A stretch of 64,000 nucleotides of DNA from Chloroflexota bacterium (lineage in GTDB: Bacteria > Chloroflexota > Limnocylindria > Limnocylindrales > CSP1-4): positions 227,848-291,847 of the forward strand of contig JAUJOH010000002.1 of the NCBI GenBank assembly GCA_030447745.1, written 5' to 3'. The notes beneath the pieces were generated by a model that worked only from the letters and a program-made list of their open reading frames with translations, was not told where the DNA came from and did not search any database. Position 1 is the stretch's first letter. The number at the start of each line of letters is the position of its first letter. Positions 50,835-60,359 of the stretch are shown here, in pieces. Position numbers and translations under genes: made by a program.

Positions 50835-51548
50835 TCAGCTGCCGGGCTGTGTCGCTCCGGTGGCGACGGCCTGCTTTGCCTCGCCGGAGTCGGTCGCCGC
50901 GGCCTCGCGGGCCTTGTCCCAGTCGGCCCGGAACTGCTTGATGCCCTTGTCGGTGAGCGGGTGATGAACCATCTGCTGCAGAGGCTTGAACGGTAGCGTC
51001 GCGACGTGGGCGCCGGCGAGTGCCGCCTGCGTCATGTGCAGCGGGGTCCTGATGGAGGCCGCGAGCACCTCGGTTTCGAGCTCGTGGATCGCAACGATCT
51101 CGGCGAGCTCGCGGATGACGATCATGCCGTCCTGGTTGATGTCGTCGAGACGCCCGACGAACGGGGACAGAAGCGACGCGCCGGCCTTGGCCGCAAGAAG
51201 GCCCTGGTTCGCGGTGAAGATCAGCGTGCAGTTGGTCTTGATCCCCTCTTCCGCGAACCGCGAGATCGCCTCGAGCCCTTCCTCGCTCATCGGAACCTTG
51301 ACGACGATGTTCGGGGCGAGCTTCGCGAAGGCACGGCCTTCGTTGAGCATGCCGTCCACGTCCGCTGCGACGACCTCCGCGGAGACGGGGCCGCTCGTGA
51401 TCTTCGTGATCTCCTGGAGGACTTCTTCATAGGTCGAGCCGCTCGTCTTGGCGAAGAGGCTCGGGTTGGTGGTGACGCCGTCGAGGACGCCCCAGCGGGC
51501 GACCGTCCGGATCTCTTCGATGTCAGCGGTGTCGAGGAAGATCTTCAT
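50835..51548 (-). CDS. fsa: fructose-6-phosphate aldolase/transaldolase-like
   Basis: This 237-residue TIM-barrel is of the short transaldolase family (MKIFLDTADIEEIRTVARWGVLDGVTTNPSL). The Schiff-base lysine is in NIVVKVPMSEEGLEA, and TLIFTANQGLLAAKAGASLLSPFVGRLDDI is conserved. ATG 51548 gives the canonical N-terminus. A Thr/Ala-rich tail of about 15 residues is extra. Sequence alone does not separate fructose-6-P aldolase from true transaldolase. The presence of tkt, rpiB and pgi in the window suggests the pentose-phosphate role. Confidence 0.92.
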   Translation of the reverse strand: MKIFLDTADIEEIRTVARWGVLDGVTTNPSLFAKTSGSTYEEVLQEITKITSGPVSAEVVAADVDGMLNEGRAFAKLAPNIVVKVPMSEEGLEAISRFAEEGIKTNCTLIFTANQGLLAAKAGASLLSPFVGRLDDINQDGMIVIRELAEIVAIHELETEVLAASIRTPLHMTQAALAGAHVATLPFKPLQQMVHHPLTDKGIKQFRADWDKAREAAATDSGEAKQAVATGATQPGS

Positions 51549-51675
51549 GAGGGGGCTCCGGGTGTGCGGATCGGCAGAGCCCGATTCTACGCCAGCAGTG
51601 CGTCCAGCCCGTCTGCGGACGCCTCTCGGCGTGACAGCAGTGTCGCACGCCGGAATCGATGGCCCGGCCGCCGCA

Positions 51676-53442
<1,767 letters not shown>

Positions 53443-54339
53443 TCAGCCCGGGACGTCTCCCTCGGCCTCGCCGGTCGCGGGCGGCGGCTCGGCCGGCGGC
53501 AGGGGCTCCCAGCGGCCCTCGCCCCACACCTCCGGGCCGCAGAAGAACGGCCGGCGAGCCGGACCCGGCAACGTCGCCGGGTCCACCGTCCAGGCCTCGA
53601 GAAGGCCGGCCAGCCACGCCTCGATGTCGGCGAAGTCCCTCCAGGGCCGATGGGCCCAGCCGTGCTTCCTGCACAGGTCGATGAGCTGCTCCTTGGCCCA
53701 CACATGGTCGCTGTAGCCGGCCGCGTAGCGGTCGCTCGCGCCGTCGCCGATGAACACGACCGCGCGCCCGGCGTCCTGGTGCGCGAGCACCCGATTGCGC
53801 TTGCAGGTACCGCAGACGAAGCAGGTCGGGTGGCCGTTGGGAAAGGCGATCGACGGCCGGCCGCGGGTGAACGTCGTCGCGGCGGTCACGACGGGCAGAT
53901 GACCAACGCCGAGCGCCTCCAGCGCCGGCCCGATGAAGAACCCGAACCCGTCGCTCACGACCTCGACCGGGATGCCCGCGGCCTCCGCCCGGCGGACGAA
54001 CGGCGCGAATCCCTCGTCGTGCGGCTGGGCGGCCGCGAGCGCGGACAGCTCGTGCGGGTCCGCCGTGATCAGCTCGATCTCCCACTCCATCAGCCGGCGC
54101 GAGCCGGTCCGACCCGCGTCGTAATCCGCCGTACGGGCGTGCCACTCGGGTGTGAAATACGGCGTCATGAGCGCGTCCGAGACGTCCGTCTGGGCGATCG
54201 TCCCGTCGTAGTCGACGAGGATCGCGAGCGGCGGCTGGCCGGCGACGAGCGGCGGAACTGGGACCGGCGCAGACGTGACGGGATCGCCCGAGGCGTCCAC
54301 GAGGCCACCGGTCCCCCGGTCCGTGATCTCCTTGCTCAT
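53443..54339 (-). CDS. HAD-superfamily phosphatase, MtnX/SerB-like
   Basis: This 298-residue protein has HAD motif I LVDYDGTIAQTDVSD at about residues 41-55, a helical cap, motif II VEVVSDGFGFFI, Lys-region motif III and motif IV VVFIGDGASDRYAAGYSD. The arrangement matches MtnX (2-hydroxy-3-keto-5-methylthiopentenyl-1-phosphate phosphatase) and phosphoserine-phosphatase-like HAD-IB enzymes. Extra N- and C-terminal tails are unconserved. ATG 54339 is chosen by domain position. No methionine-salvage neighbours are present, so the substrate is uncertain. Confidence 0.82.
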   Translation of the reverse strand: MSKEITDRGTGGLVDASGDPVTSAPVPVPPLVAGQPPLAILVDYDGTIAQTDVSDALMTPYFTPEWHARTADYDAGRTGSRRLMEWEIELITADPHELSALAAAQPHDEGFAPFVRRAEAAGIPVEVVSDGFGFFIGPALEALGVGHLPVVTAATTFTRGRPSIAFPNGHPTCFVCGTCKRNRVLAHQDAGRAVVFIGDGASDRYAAGYSDHVWAKEQLIDLCRKHGWAHRPWRDFADIEAWLAGLLEAWTVDPATLPGPARRPFFCGPEVWGEGRWEPLPPAEPPPATGEAEGDVPG

Positions 54340-54437
54340 GCCGTCGCCACGCGGTGCCTGGCGCGGACCACGGCCGGACGCTCCAGCGGCCGACGAGGCG
54401 GGCCGTCCGGCGTCGCTCGGGACGGCCGCCACGACGT

Positions 54438-54498
54438 CGCCCGCCGGTCTGCCGGCGGGCGTCAATCCTCGGGCGAATGGCGTCGCGGGGCTTCGCCT
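54438..54498. repeat. stem-loop plus 36-base dispersed repeat, copy B
   Basis: A perfect 10-bp hairpin (CGCCCGCCGG, loop TCTG) at 54438-54461 is followed by the 36-base segment 54463-54498, which matches copy A inside dnaE2 at 33 of 36 positions. Here it is non-coding, between the small membrane gene (ends 54554) and the HAD gene (starts 54339). The hairpin may act as a terminator. Confidence 0.7.
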
Positions 54499-54553
54499 TC
54501 GGCCCTGGAGGGCGACAAGCCGCAAACCGCTGAGGTTGTCTCCTCGGCCGACG

Positions 54554-54721
54554 CTACGTGACCGATGGGGCGGCTTCCTGGTCGAGCTCGAGCGTCTCCT
54601 CGTCGGATTCCTCGGTCAGCTTGAGCCACACGAAGAGCCCGGCCAGCACGACCAGCGGGATGATGATCAGCGCGGCGAGCGTCACCCCGAGCGCGACCGC
54701 CACGGTCTTGAGGGCCTTCAT
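54554..54721 (-). CDS. 55-residue single-pass membrane protein of the ABC operon
   Basis: It has an amphipathic start MKALKTVAVALGVTLAA, a membrane segment (LIIIPLVVLAGLFVWLKL) and a strongly acidic tail (TEESDEETLELDQEAAP). AGGAGG precedes ATG 54721, whose first base overlaps the stop of the upstream gene (TGATG). It is last in a five-gene operon with an ABC-2 exporter. Function unknown; an exporter accessory is inferred only from position. Confidence 0.75.
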   Translation of the reverse strand: MKALKTVAVALGVTLAALIIIPLVVLAGLFVWLKLTEESDEETLELDQEAAPSVT

Positions 54722-55041
54722 CACGGTTCCTCCTGTCTGAGCCTCGGCTGTCGCCGGCGGCCGCGGCCGCCGGGGCCGTCGGACGCCGTATCCGTATGGC
54801 GGAGCGTCGATCCGTCGGCGATCATCCGGGCCATGTCCTCGCGCGTGGACTCGGCGAGGACGTGGCGCGAGCCGCTCTGGCCGCCCGGCATTCGCACGAC
54901 GAACGTCCCGCCGTGCTCGAACAAGAAGACGTCCGTAGCCGCTGTCGTCCACGTATCGACCGAGTCGCGCAGCGCCGACTCATAGTAGCCGAGCGGAAGA
55001 CCTCCTCGAACTCCTGGCCGGGCGCCCCCGTAGACGCGCAC
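54721..55041 (-). CDS. 106-residue hypothetical protein of the ABC operon, possible double frameshift
   Basis: GTG 55041 has GGAGAGG five bases upstream. The C-terminal half (YESALRDSVDTWTTAATDVFLFEHGGTFVVRMPGG...MARMIADG) looks like a real soluble domain, though I do not recognise it. Codons 6-18 have unusually AT-rich third positions in this frame, while the next frame there reads APGQEFEEVFRSA with GC-rich third positions. Two compensating indels, real or from sequencing, are suspected. It lies 52 bases after the second permease. Confidence 0.65.
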   Translation of the reverse strand: MRVYGGARPGVRGGLPLGYYESALRDSVDTWTTAATDVFLFEHGGTFVVRMPGGQSGSRHVLAESTREDMARMIADGSTLRHTDTASDGPGGRGRRRQPRLRQEEP

Positions 55042-55093
55042 CTGGACCTCTCCCGCGTACGCCTGGCTGCCGCCGCGCACCGCGGCCTCGTCG

Positions 55094-56044
55094 TCACGAC
55101 CCCGTGGTCTGATCGAGCAGTCCGCGCTCCTTCGCGCGGTGGACGCTGACACGGAAGCCGACGATCGCCCCGAGCGCAACCAGCGCCCCGGTGGCCAGCA
55201 ACGCGACGACGATCTCGTACGGCTCTGGCCGGAGGCGCCCGGTGAAGGCGGCAAACGCGGATCCCGCGCCGCCGATCCCGCTTGGCGCGGCGGGGAAGAC
55301 CGCCAGCCGGACGCCCTCGATCCACCAGGTCAGCGGCGTCGCCCAGCCGACGACCTGGACAGGCGCCGGGAGGACGGACAGCGGGAAGACGGCACCCGTC
55401 ACCAGGAACAGGGCGCCGGCCGCCGCCTCCGGGTAGGACCACGCCTCCTGGCGGGTCTGGATGCAGATCGCCGCAAGCAGGATGCCCACCGCGACGACCG
55501 CGCTCAGGCCACCGACCATCACGACCGACAGGAGCGGCCAGTCGATCCGGCCCACCTCGAGGGGCAGCCCCAGCGCGACGACTCCGACCGCCAGCGTGAT
55601 GACCGCCCCCATCGCGCCGACCGCGAGGCGCGCCACGCCGCGCCCGAGCAGGACGGTCAGGAAGTCCGACGGGCTGACGACGACGTACTTGAGCATCGCG
55701 TAGCGCTCGCGATCGTCGAGGATCGACCAGGCCAGGCCCGCGATGCCGGCCACGACGAACGCCCACAGCGCCGTCCCGACGATGACGAAGCCCCGGAACT
55801 CGCGCGCCGCCGCACCACCGATGACCTCGATCATGACGACGAAGATGAGGGTCGAGCTGAGCGGCTTCGCGACGGAGTAGATGAAGAACAGGATGGGGTC
55901 GGTCCAGTTGGCCTCGTTGCGCCAGCCGAGCTGGGCGGCCGTGACGAAGCTCCGCCAGACGTCGCGCAGCCCCTGGCCACGCGTCCTTGCCGGGTCGAAC
56001 CCGCCCCACGCCGGAGAGTCGAGGGCGGCCGGGTCGATGCTCAT
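55094..56044 (-). CDS. ABC-2 exporter permease (second permease)
   Basis: This 316-residue permease has about six membrane spans, with FFIYSVAKPLSSTLIFVVMIEVIGG and ALFLVTGAVFPLSVLPAP typical of ABC-2 proteins. ATG 56044 lies one base after the stop of the first permease gene. It pairs with the upstream permease and ATPase. Substrate unknown. Confidence 0.88.
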   Translation of the reverse strand: MSIDPAALDSPAWGGFDPARTRGQGLRDVWRSFVTAAQLGWRNEANWTDPILFFIYSVAKPLSSTLIFVVMIEVIGGAAAREFRGFVIVGTALWAFVVAGIAGLAWSILDDRERYAMLKYVVVSPSDFLTVLLGRGVARLAVGAMGAVITLAVGVVALGLPLEVGRIDWPLLSVVMVGGLSAVVAVGILLAAICIQTRQEAWSYPEAAAGALFLVTGAVFPLSVLPAPVQVVGWATPLTWWIEGVRLAVFPAAPSGIGGAGSAFAAFTGRLRPEPYEIVVALLATGALVALGAIVGFRVSVHRAKERGLLDQTTGS

Positions 56045-56045
56045 G

Positions 56046-56930
56046 TCACTGCCACCGGATCGACAGGCGACCCTCGCGTCGCGCAAGTCGCTCGAGCGTC
56101 CGAAGCATCCATCGGGCGATGCCCAGGAACACGACCGTCATGACGACGAGGATCAGCGCCTCGATCTCCGGCGGCGGCGTTCCGCCCGGGTACGCAGCGT
56201 CGGCGAACGCGAGCTGGCGCATCGCGTCGAGCCCGACCGCGAGCGGCAGCACGGAGATCGCGAGCGCGCCCAGCAGCCCGAGCCGCGCGATCGGGAAGTT
56301 GAGCCCGGACACGAAGTAGATCGGCTCGGTCAGGAACTGCGTGAGGTGGTACGCCTCGCGTCCCCACATCAGGAACAGGCTGGCCAGCACCATCCCCAGC
56401 CCGTACAGCGCGGCCAGCGTCAGCATGAAGACCGCGACGAGGAGCAGCCACTGTGCGACGGAGAAGGTGACGCCGTAGAGGACGGTCGCGATGACCAGCA
56501 CGACGACGGCGCGGGTCGAGCTCATCACCATGCCGCCGAACGCCATCCCGAACAGGACCGCGACGATGTCCATGGGCGCCGCGAAATACAGTTCGAGGTT
56601 GCCCTGGCTCTTCTCCCACCACAGCTGGCTGGCCATCATCCAGATGACGTTGAGCCAGAAGGCGGTCATCGCGCCGCCGAGGACGACGAACCCGACGTAC
56701 TCCGGCGGAGCCTGAAGCGCCCGGTACACGAACACGAACGCCGACGTCGTCAGGAACGGGAGCAGAATCTCGAAGAAGAGCCACGACTTCTCGCGGGCGA
56801 GCCCGCGGACCCGCGGGTACGCGCGCCCGCCGACCGTGCGGACGTTGGTCATCACGATCTGGCGCCGCGTCCAGGCCGCCGCGGCCTGAGGGCCCGGTGT
56901 CGGGCGGTGGACGTAGGGGTTGGCGCTCAC
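56046..56930 (-). CDS. ABC-2 exporter permease (first permease)
   Basis: This 294-residue membrane protein has about six spans. A basic N-terminus (RRQIVMTNVRTVGGRAYPRVRGLAREKSW) is followed by FFEILLPFLTTSAFVFVYRAL and the exit motif LTEPIYFVSGLNFPI. The GTG at 56930 overlaps the ATPase stop (GTGA); the frame upstream of this is not coding. It forms a heterodimeric exporter with its neighbours. Confidence 0.88.
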   Translation of the reverse strand: MSANPYVHRPTPGPQAAAAWTRRQIVMTNVRTVGGRAYPRVRGLAREKSWLFFEILLPFLTTSAFVFVYRALQAPPEYVGFVVLGGAMTAFWLNVIWMMASQLWWEKSQGNLELYFAAPMDIVAVLFGMAFGGMVMSSTRAVVVLVIATVLYGVTFSVAQWLLLVAVFMLTLAALYGLGMVLASLFLMWGREAYHLTQFLTEPIYFVSGLNFPIARLGLLGALAISVLPLAVGLDAMRQLAFADAAYPGGTPPPEIEALILVVMTVVFLGIARWMLRTLERLARREGRLSIRWQ

Positions 56931-58024
56931 ACGAGCTCCTCTTCCGCCGGCTCGTCGTCGCGCCGGGGCTCGGACGCCGCGGCGCGACCGTCCGGCTGGC
57001 TTTCGTCCCGACCGTCGTCGGGGGCGTCGTCGAACCCACGACCGACGAGCTCGACGAACACGTCCTCGAGCGTGGGCTCCGACTTGCGGAGTGCCTGGAT
57101 TTGGGCGCCGAGACCACCGAGGGCGGTCACCACTCCGCCCAGGGCCGCGTCGTCGTGCAGCACGAGGTTGACGGCGACGGTCTGGCGGTCGTCGTGTCCG
57201 TTCGCCTCGTCGGCGGCGGCGGCCGAAGCTGCCACGACGCCCGGCAGGCGCGCGAGCGACGCCGTCCCGCCGTCGAGCCGGTCGAGCTCGAGCCGGAAGA
57301 TCGACTCGCGCTGCACGCGGCGCTTCAACTCCGCCGGCGTGCCGATGGCCAGAACGCGGCCGTGGTCCACGATGGCGATGCGCTCGCACAGCTCGTCGAC
57401 CTCGGCCATGTAGTGACTGGTCAGGAGCACGGTCCTGCCCGGAACGGCGGCCTTCCAGGCCAGGATCAGCTCGCGCACGGCCCGGGCGGCGGACACGTCG
57501 AGCCCGAGGGTCGGCTCGTCGAGGAAGAAGATCCAGGGATCGTTCAGCAGCCCGCGCGCGAAGTTCATCTTCTGGCGCTGACCGGTGGACAGCGTGCTCA
57601 CCTTCTGGCGCCGCTGCTCGTCGAGCCCGACAGCGTCGATCAGCTCGTCGACCCGGCGCCACCCGTCGCGCGAACCGAGCCCGTAGAACTGGCTGAACAT
57701 CCAGAGCTGCTCGCGCACCTCGAGGATTCCGTAGCCGGACTGCTCGCCGCCCGCGACCATGTTCATGATCCGGCGGATCTCCTTGGTCTGGTGGACCACG
57801 TCGAAGCCGAAGATCCGGGCCGTCCCGCTCGTCGGCAGGAGCAGCGTCGTCAGGATCTTGATCAGGGTCGTCTTGCCGGCGCCGTTGGGTCCGAGCAGCC
57901 CGAAGAACTCGCCGGGAACGACCTCGATCTCGATGCCGTCGAGGGCGACGACGTCGTTCGGCTTCGAGCGGTAGACGCGGTGGAGGGCTCGCGTCTCGAT
58001 CGCGAGCGGGGCGCTGGCGGACAT
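56927..58024 (-). CDS. ABC exporter ATP-binding protein
   Basis: This 365-residue ATPase has Walker A GPNGAGKTT, the signature STGQRQKMNFARGL (LSTGQ variant), Walker B WIFFLDEPTLGLD and switch His LLTSHYMAEVDELCERI. The C-terminal extension with SEPTLEDVFVELVGRGF ends in an Asp/Glu-rich tail. ATG 58024 follows GGGAG. It is first in an operon with two permeases and two small genes. The arrangement is distinct from the exporter at 0.4-3 kb, whose ATPase has the LSGGM signature. Confidence 0.92.
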   Translation of the reverse strand: MSASAPLAIETRALHRVYRSKPNDVVALDGIEIEVVPGEFFGLLGPNGAGKTTLIKILTTLLLPTSGTARIFGFDVVHQTKEIRRIMNMVAGGEQSGYGILEVREQLWMFSQFYGLGSRDGWRRVDELIDAVGLDEQRRQKVSTLSTGQRQKMNFARGLLNDPWIFFLDEPTLGLDVSAARAVRELILAWKAAVPGRTVLLTSHYMAEVDELCERIAIVDHGRVLAIGTPAELKRRVQRESIFRLELDRLDGGTASLARLPGVVAASAAAADEANGHDDRQTVAVNLVLHDDAALGGVVTALGGLGAQIQALRKSEPTLEDVFVELVGRGFDDAPDDGRDESQPDGRAAASEPRRDDEPAEEELV

Positions 58025-58101
58025 GGAGCTCCCGTCGAGGGCGACGTGCGGGGGGTTGCGGAGTATAGCGCCCGACCGGCGGTGTCGACCACCGTCGCCG
58101 C

Positions 58102-59040
58102 TCAGGCGGCTCCAGCGGCGAGGCGTGCGGCGAGCTGGCCGGCGACCGCGGCGTCGTTGACGATCAGCGCCGTGTTGGCGCGCACGGATCGTCCCTCGGT
58201 GAGCTCGGCCACGCGGGCGAGGAGCCACGGTGTGAGGTCCGGTCCGGCGACCCCCCTGCGGCGCGCGTCGTCCAGGGCCTGCTCGACCGCCGCGCGCGTC
58301 TCCTGCTCGCCGAGCGCATCTCCTTCGGGGATCCGGACGGTGACGAGCACGGAGCCCGCGAGCCCGATCCCGAGGTGCCTCGCGACGATGGTCGCCGCGG
58401 CATCGATGTCCGGCACTGCCAGCGGTGCGCGGATGCCGCTCGACCGTGTGTAGAAGCCCGGCACCTCGTCCTGGCCGATCGTCAGCACGGGCACTCCGCG
58501 CGTCTCCAGGTATTCGAGCGTCGCGGGCACGTCCAGGATGGCCTTCGGTCCCGCGCACACGACGGCCATCGGGGTGCGTGCCAGCTCCTCGAGATCGGAC
58601 GACACGTCGAGCGTCGGCGGCGCGTCCGGCCCGCCGAAGGCACCGCGGTGCACGCCGCCGATTCCACCGGTCGCGAAGACGCGGATCCCCGCGGCACGGG
58701 CGGCGATCATCGTCGCGGAGACGGTCGTTGCGGCCCATCCGCCGGCCGCGAGCGCGGCGGCGAGGCTCGGCCGGGCGGCCTTGCGGACGGCCCCCGCCGG
58801 TGCCTCCGCAAGCGCCTCGAGCGTGTCGGAGTCGAGTCCCACGAGGAGCCATCCGTCGCGGACCGCGACCGTGGCCGGCACCGCGCCGGCGGCACGAACC
58901 GCCGCCTCCGATGCGGTTGCCACGTCCCGGTTGGCCGGCCAGGGCAGCCCGTGGCTGATCAGGGTCGACTCGAGCGCCACGACCGGATGCCCGGCGTCGA
59001 GCGCCTGCGCGACCTCCGGCGCGAGCTGCAGTGGCAACAT
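58102..59040 (-). CDS. psuG: pseudouridine-5'-phosphate glycosidase
   Basis: This 312-residue enzyme cleaves pseudouridine 5'-phosphate to uracil and ribose-5-phosphate. It carries the family motifs ALESTLISHGLPWPANRDVA, FATGGIGGVHRG, VCAGPKAILDVPATLEYLETRGVPV and ANTALIVNDAAVAGQLA. ATG 59040 gives the usual N-terminus. It follows the PfkB kinase on the same strand with a 143-base gap holding two copies of a 22-bp repeat. Uridine phosphorylase elsewhere in the window would use related metabolites. Confidence 0.93.
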   Translation of the reverse strand: MLPLQLAPEVAQALDAGHPVVALESTLISHGLPWPANRDVATASEAAVRAAGAVPATVAVRDGWLLVGLDSDTLEALAEAPAGAVRKAARPSLAAALAAGGWAATTVSATMIAARAAGIRVFATGGIGGVHRGAFGGPDAPPTLDVSSDLEELARTPMAVVCAGPKAILDVPATLEYLETRGVPVLTIGQDEVPGFYTRSSGIRAPLAVPDIDAAATIVARHLGIGLAGSVLVTVRIPEGDALGEQETRAAVEQALDDARRRGVAGPDLTPWLLARVAELTEGRSVRANTALIVNDAAVAGQLAARLAAGAA

Positions 59041-59072
59041 CGTGCAAGCGTACGTTGCCCGGCGATGCGCAC

Positions 59073-59109
59073 CGGCCGCATATCCAATGCGCGTCGGCCG
59101 CATATCCAA
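59073..59109. repeat. two copies of a 22-bp repeat, psuG side
   Basis: CGGCCGCATATCCAA occurs at 59073-59087 and 59095-59109, with period 22 and TGCGCGT between. The same unit, inverted, recurs at 60241-60274. It lies upstream of psuG, so an operator role is possible. Confidence 0.8.
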
Positions 59110-59183
59110 CGCCCGGGCTCGCCGCGCCGGCCCGGCCCGTTCCGGATGCTCGAGCAGGGTCGAGCCGCAGCTCCGCGCCAGGC

Positions 59184-60137
59184 TCAGACGATGTCGAGCT
59201 CGGGCGTGCCCCCGACCAGCTGGCGGGCGGCTGCCCGGTGTCCCGCCACGGCCGAGCGCTGCAGTGACGCTGCCATCGATTGACCGGACGCCCGCGCCGT
59301 GAGCCACGCCAGCAGGAACCCGGCGTCGAACGCATCACCCGCGCCGGTCGAGTCCACCGTCGCGACGTGCGCGGTGGCGACCTCGAAGCGCAGCCGCTGC
59401 CCGCGCTCGACGGCCATCACGGTCGCGCCATGCTCGCCGCGCTTGATGACGGCCACCGGTGCGAGGTCGAGCAGGTCGTCCGTCGCATCGCGCCCGAGGA
59501 CCGCCTTGGCCTCGTCGGCCGTTGCGAACAGGACGTCCGGCTGCGTGTCGCGGATCAGCGCCACGGCCTCCCGACGGCCACGCGCAAGGAGCGGCCCGCT
59601 CGACGCCAGGTCGAGCGAGACGGCCGCCCGGGACGCGCGAGCGAGGTCGACCGCCCGCCGGCCCGCCTGCCCGAGCGGCTCGCCGATCAGCGAGTAGGCC
59701 GGCAGGTGGACCGCCTGGGCCGATCTGAACCAGGCGATCTCCAGGCTCTCCGGGCGCAGCCGATCGGCGGCGGCCCGGTCTGCGACGAAGGACCGCTCGC
59801 CGCCGGGCGCCACGACGACCCCGATCCTGCCCGTGCGGGCACCGGCCACGCGCGCGACGCGCGCGACGACGCCGTCGGACCGCACCGCCTCGACGAGCGC
59901 TCGGCCCGCCGGGTCGCGCCCGACGGCCGCAACCAGCGTCGTCCGGGCCCCGAGACGCGCCAGCCACCGGGCGGTGTTCGCCGCCGACCCACCCTGGCGG
60001 AACGAGACGGTCCCCGGGACGTCCGTCCCCGGCTCGACGACCCGCGCGGGCGCAAGCACCACGTCGAGCATCAGGTCGCCGACGACGAGGACGCGGACGC
60101 GGCCGGCGGGCGCACGCCGACGCGGCAGGGTGGGCAT
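59184..60137 (-). CDS. psuK: PfkB-family sugar kinase, probable pseudouridine kinase
   Basis: This 317-residue ribokinase-fold protein has the N-terminal [11 protein letters not shown], substrate-binding [15 protein letters not shown], and the catalytic/anion-hole signature [19 protein letters not shown]. Placement directly before psuG suggests it phosphorylates pseudouridine at the 5' position. Ribokinase or adenosine-kinase-like activity cannot be excluded. ATG 60137 is chosen by the domain; the longer frame runs into the 22-bp repeats. Confidence 0.83.
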   Translation of the reverse strand: MPTLPRRRAPAGRVRVLVVGDLMLDVVLAPARVVEPGTDVPGTVSFRQGGSAANTARWLARLGARTTLVAAVGRDPAGRALVEAVRSDGVVARVARVAGARTGRIGVVVAPGGERSFVADRAAADRLRPESLEIAWFRSAQAVHLPAYSLIGEPLGQAGRRAVDLARASRAAVSLDLASSGPLLARGRREAVALIRDTQPDVLFATADEAKAVLGRDATDDLLDLAPVAVIKRGEHGATVMAVERGQRLRFEVATAHVATVDSTGAGDAFDAGFLLAWLTARASGQSMAASLQRSAVAGHRAAARQLVGGTPELDIV

Positions 60138-60240
60138 CACGCGAGCATAGCGAGCGGCGCGCAAGGTCCTGAGCTCCCGGGCGGTAGCGAGGCGCGGCGC
60201 GTGCCCGCGCCGCCGGTCACGAGCGCCGCCCCCGGCCGCC

Positions 60241-60274
60241 GATATGCGGCCGATGCGCATTGGATATGCGGCCG
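60241..60274. repeat. two copies of the 22-bp repeat, tkt/psuK side
   Basis: GATATGCGGCCG (60241-60252, partial) and TTGGATATGCGGCCG (60260-60274) are the reverse complement of the units at 59073-59109, again with period 22. They lie between psuK and the divergent tkt gene. Relative to psuG and tkt transcription, both blocks have the same orientation. Confidence 0.8.
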
Positions 60275-60320
60275 ACGCGCAAAACCGCCGTCGTGCGGCT
60301 GCTGTCTCGGCTGCCCGGCC

Positions 60321-60326
60321 TACAAT
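60321..60326 (+). promoter_or_regulatory. candidate -10 of tkt
   Basis: TACAAT lies 34 bases upstream of the tkt ATG, in a GC-rich leader. No good -35 is present. Confidence 0.4.
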
Positions 60327-60359
60327 GCGGCTCCCCGTCGTGCCCAGCGGAGTCGTCCG

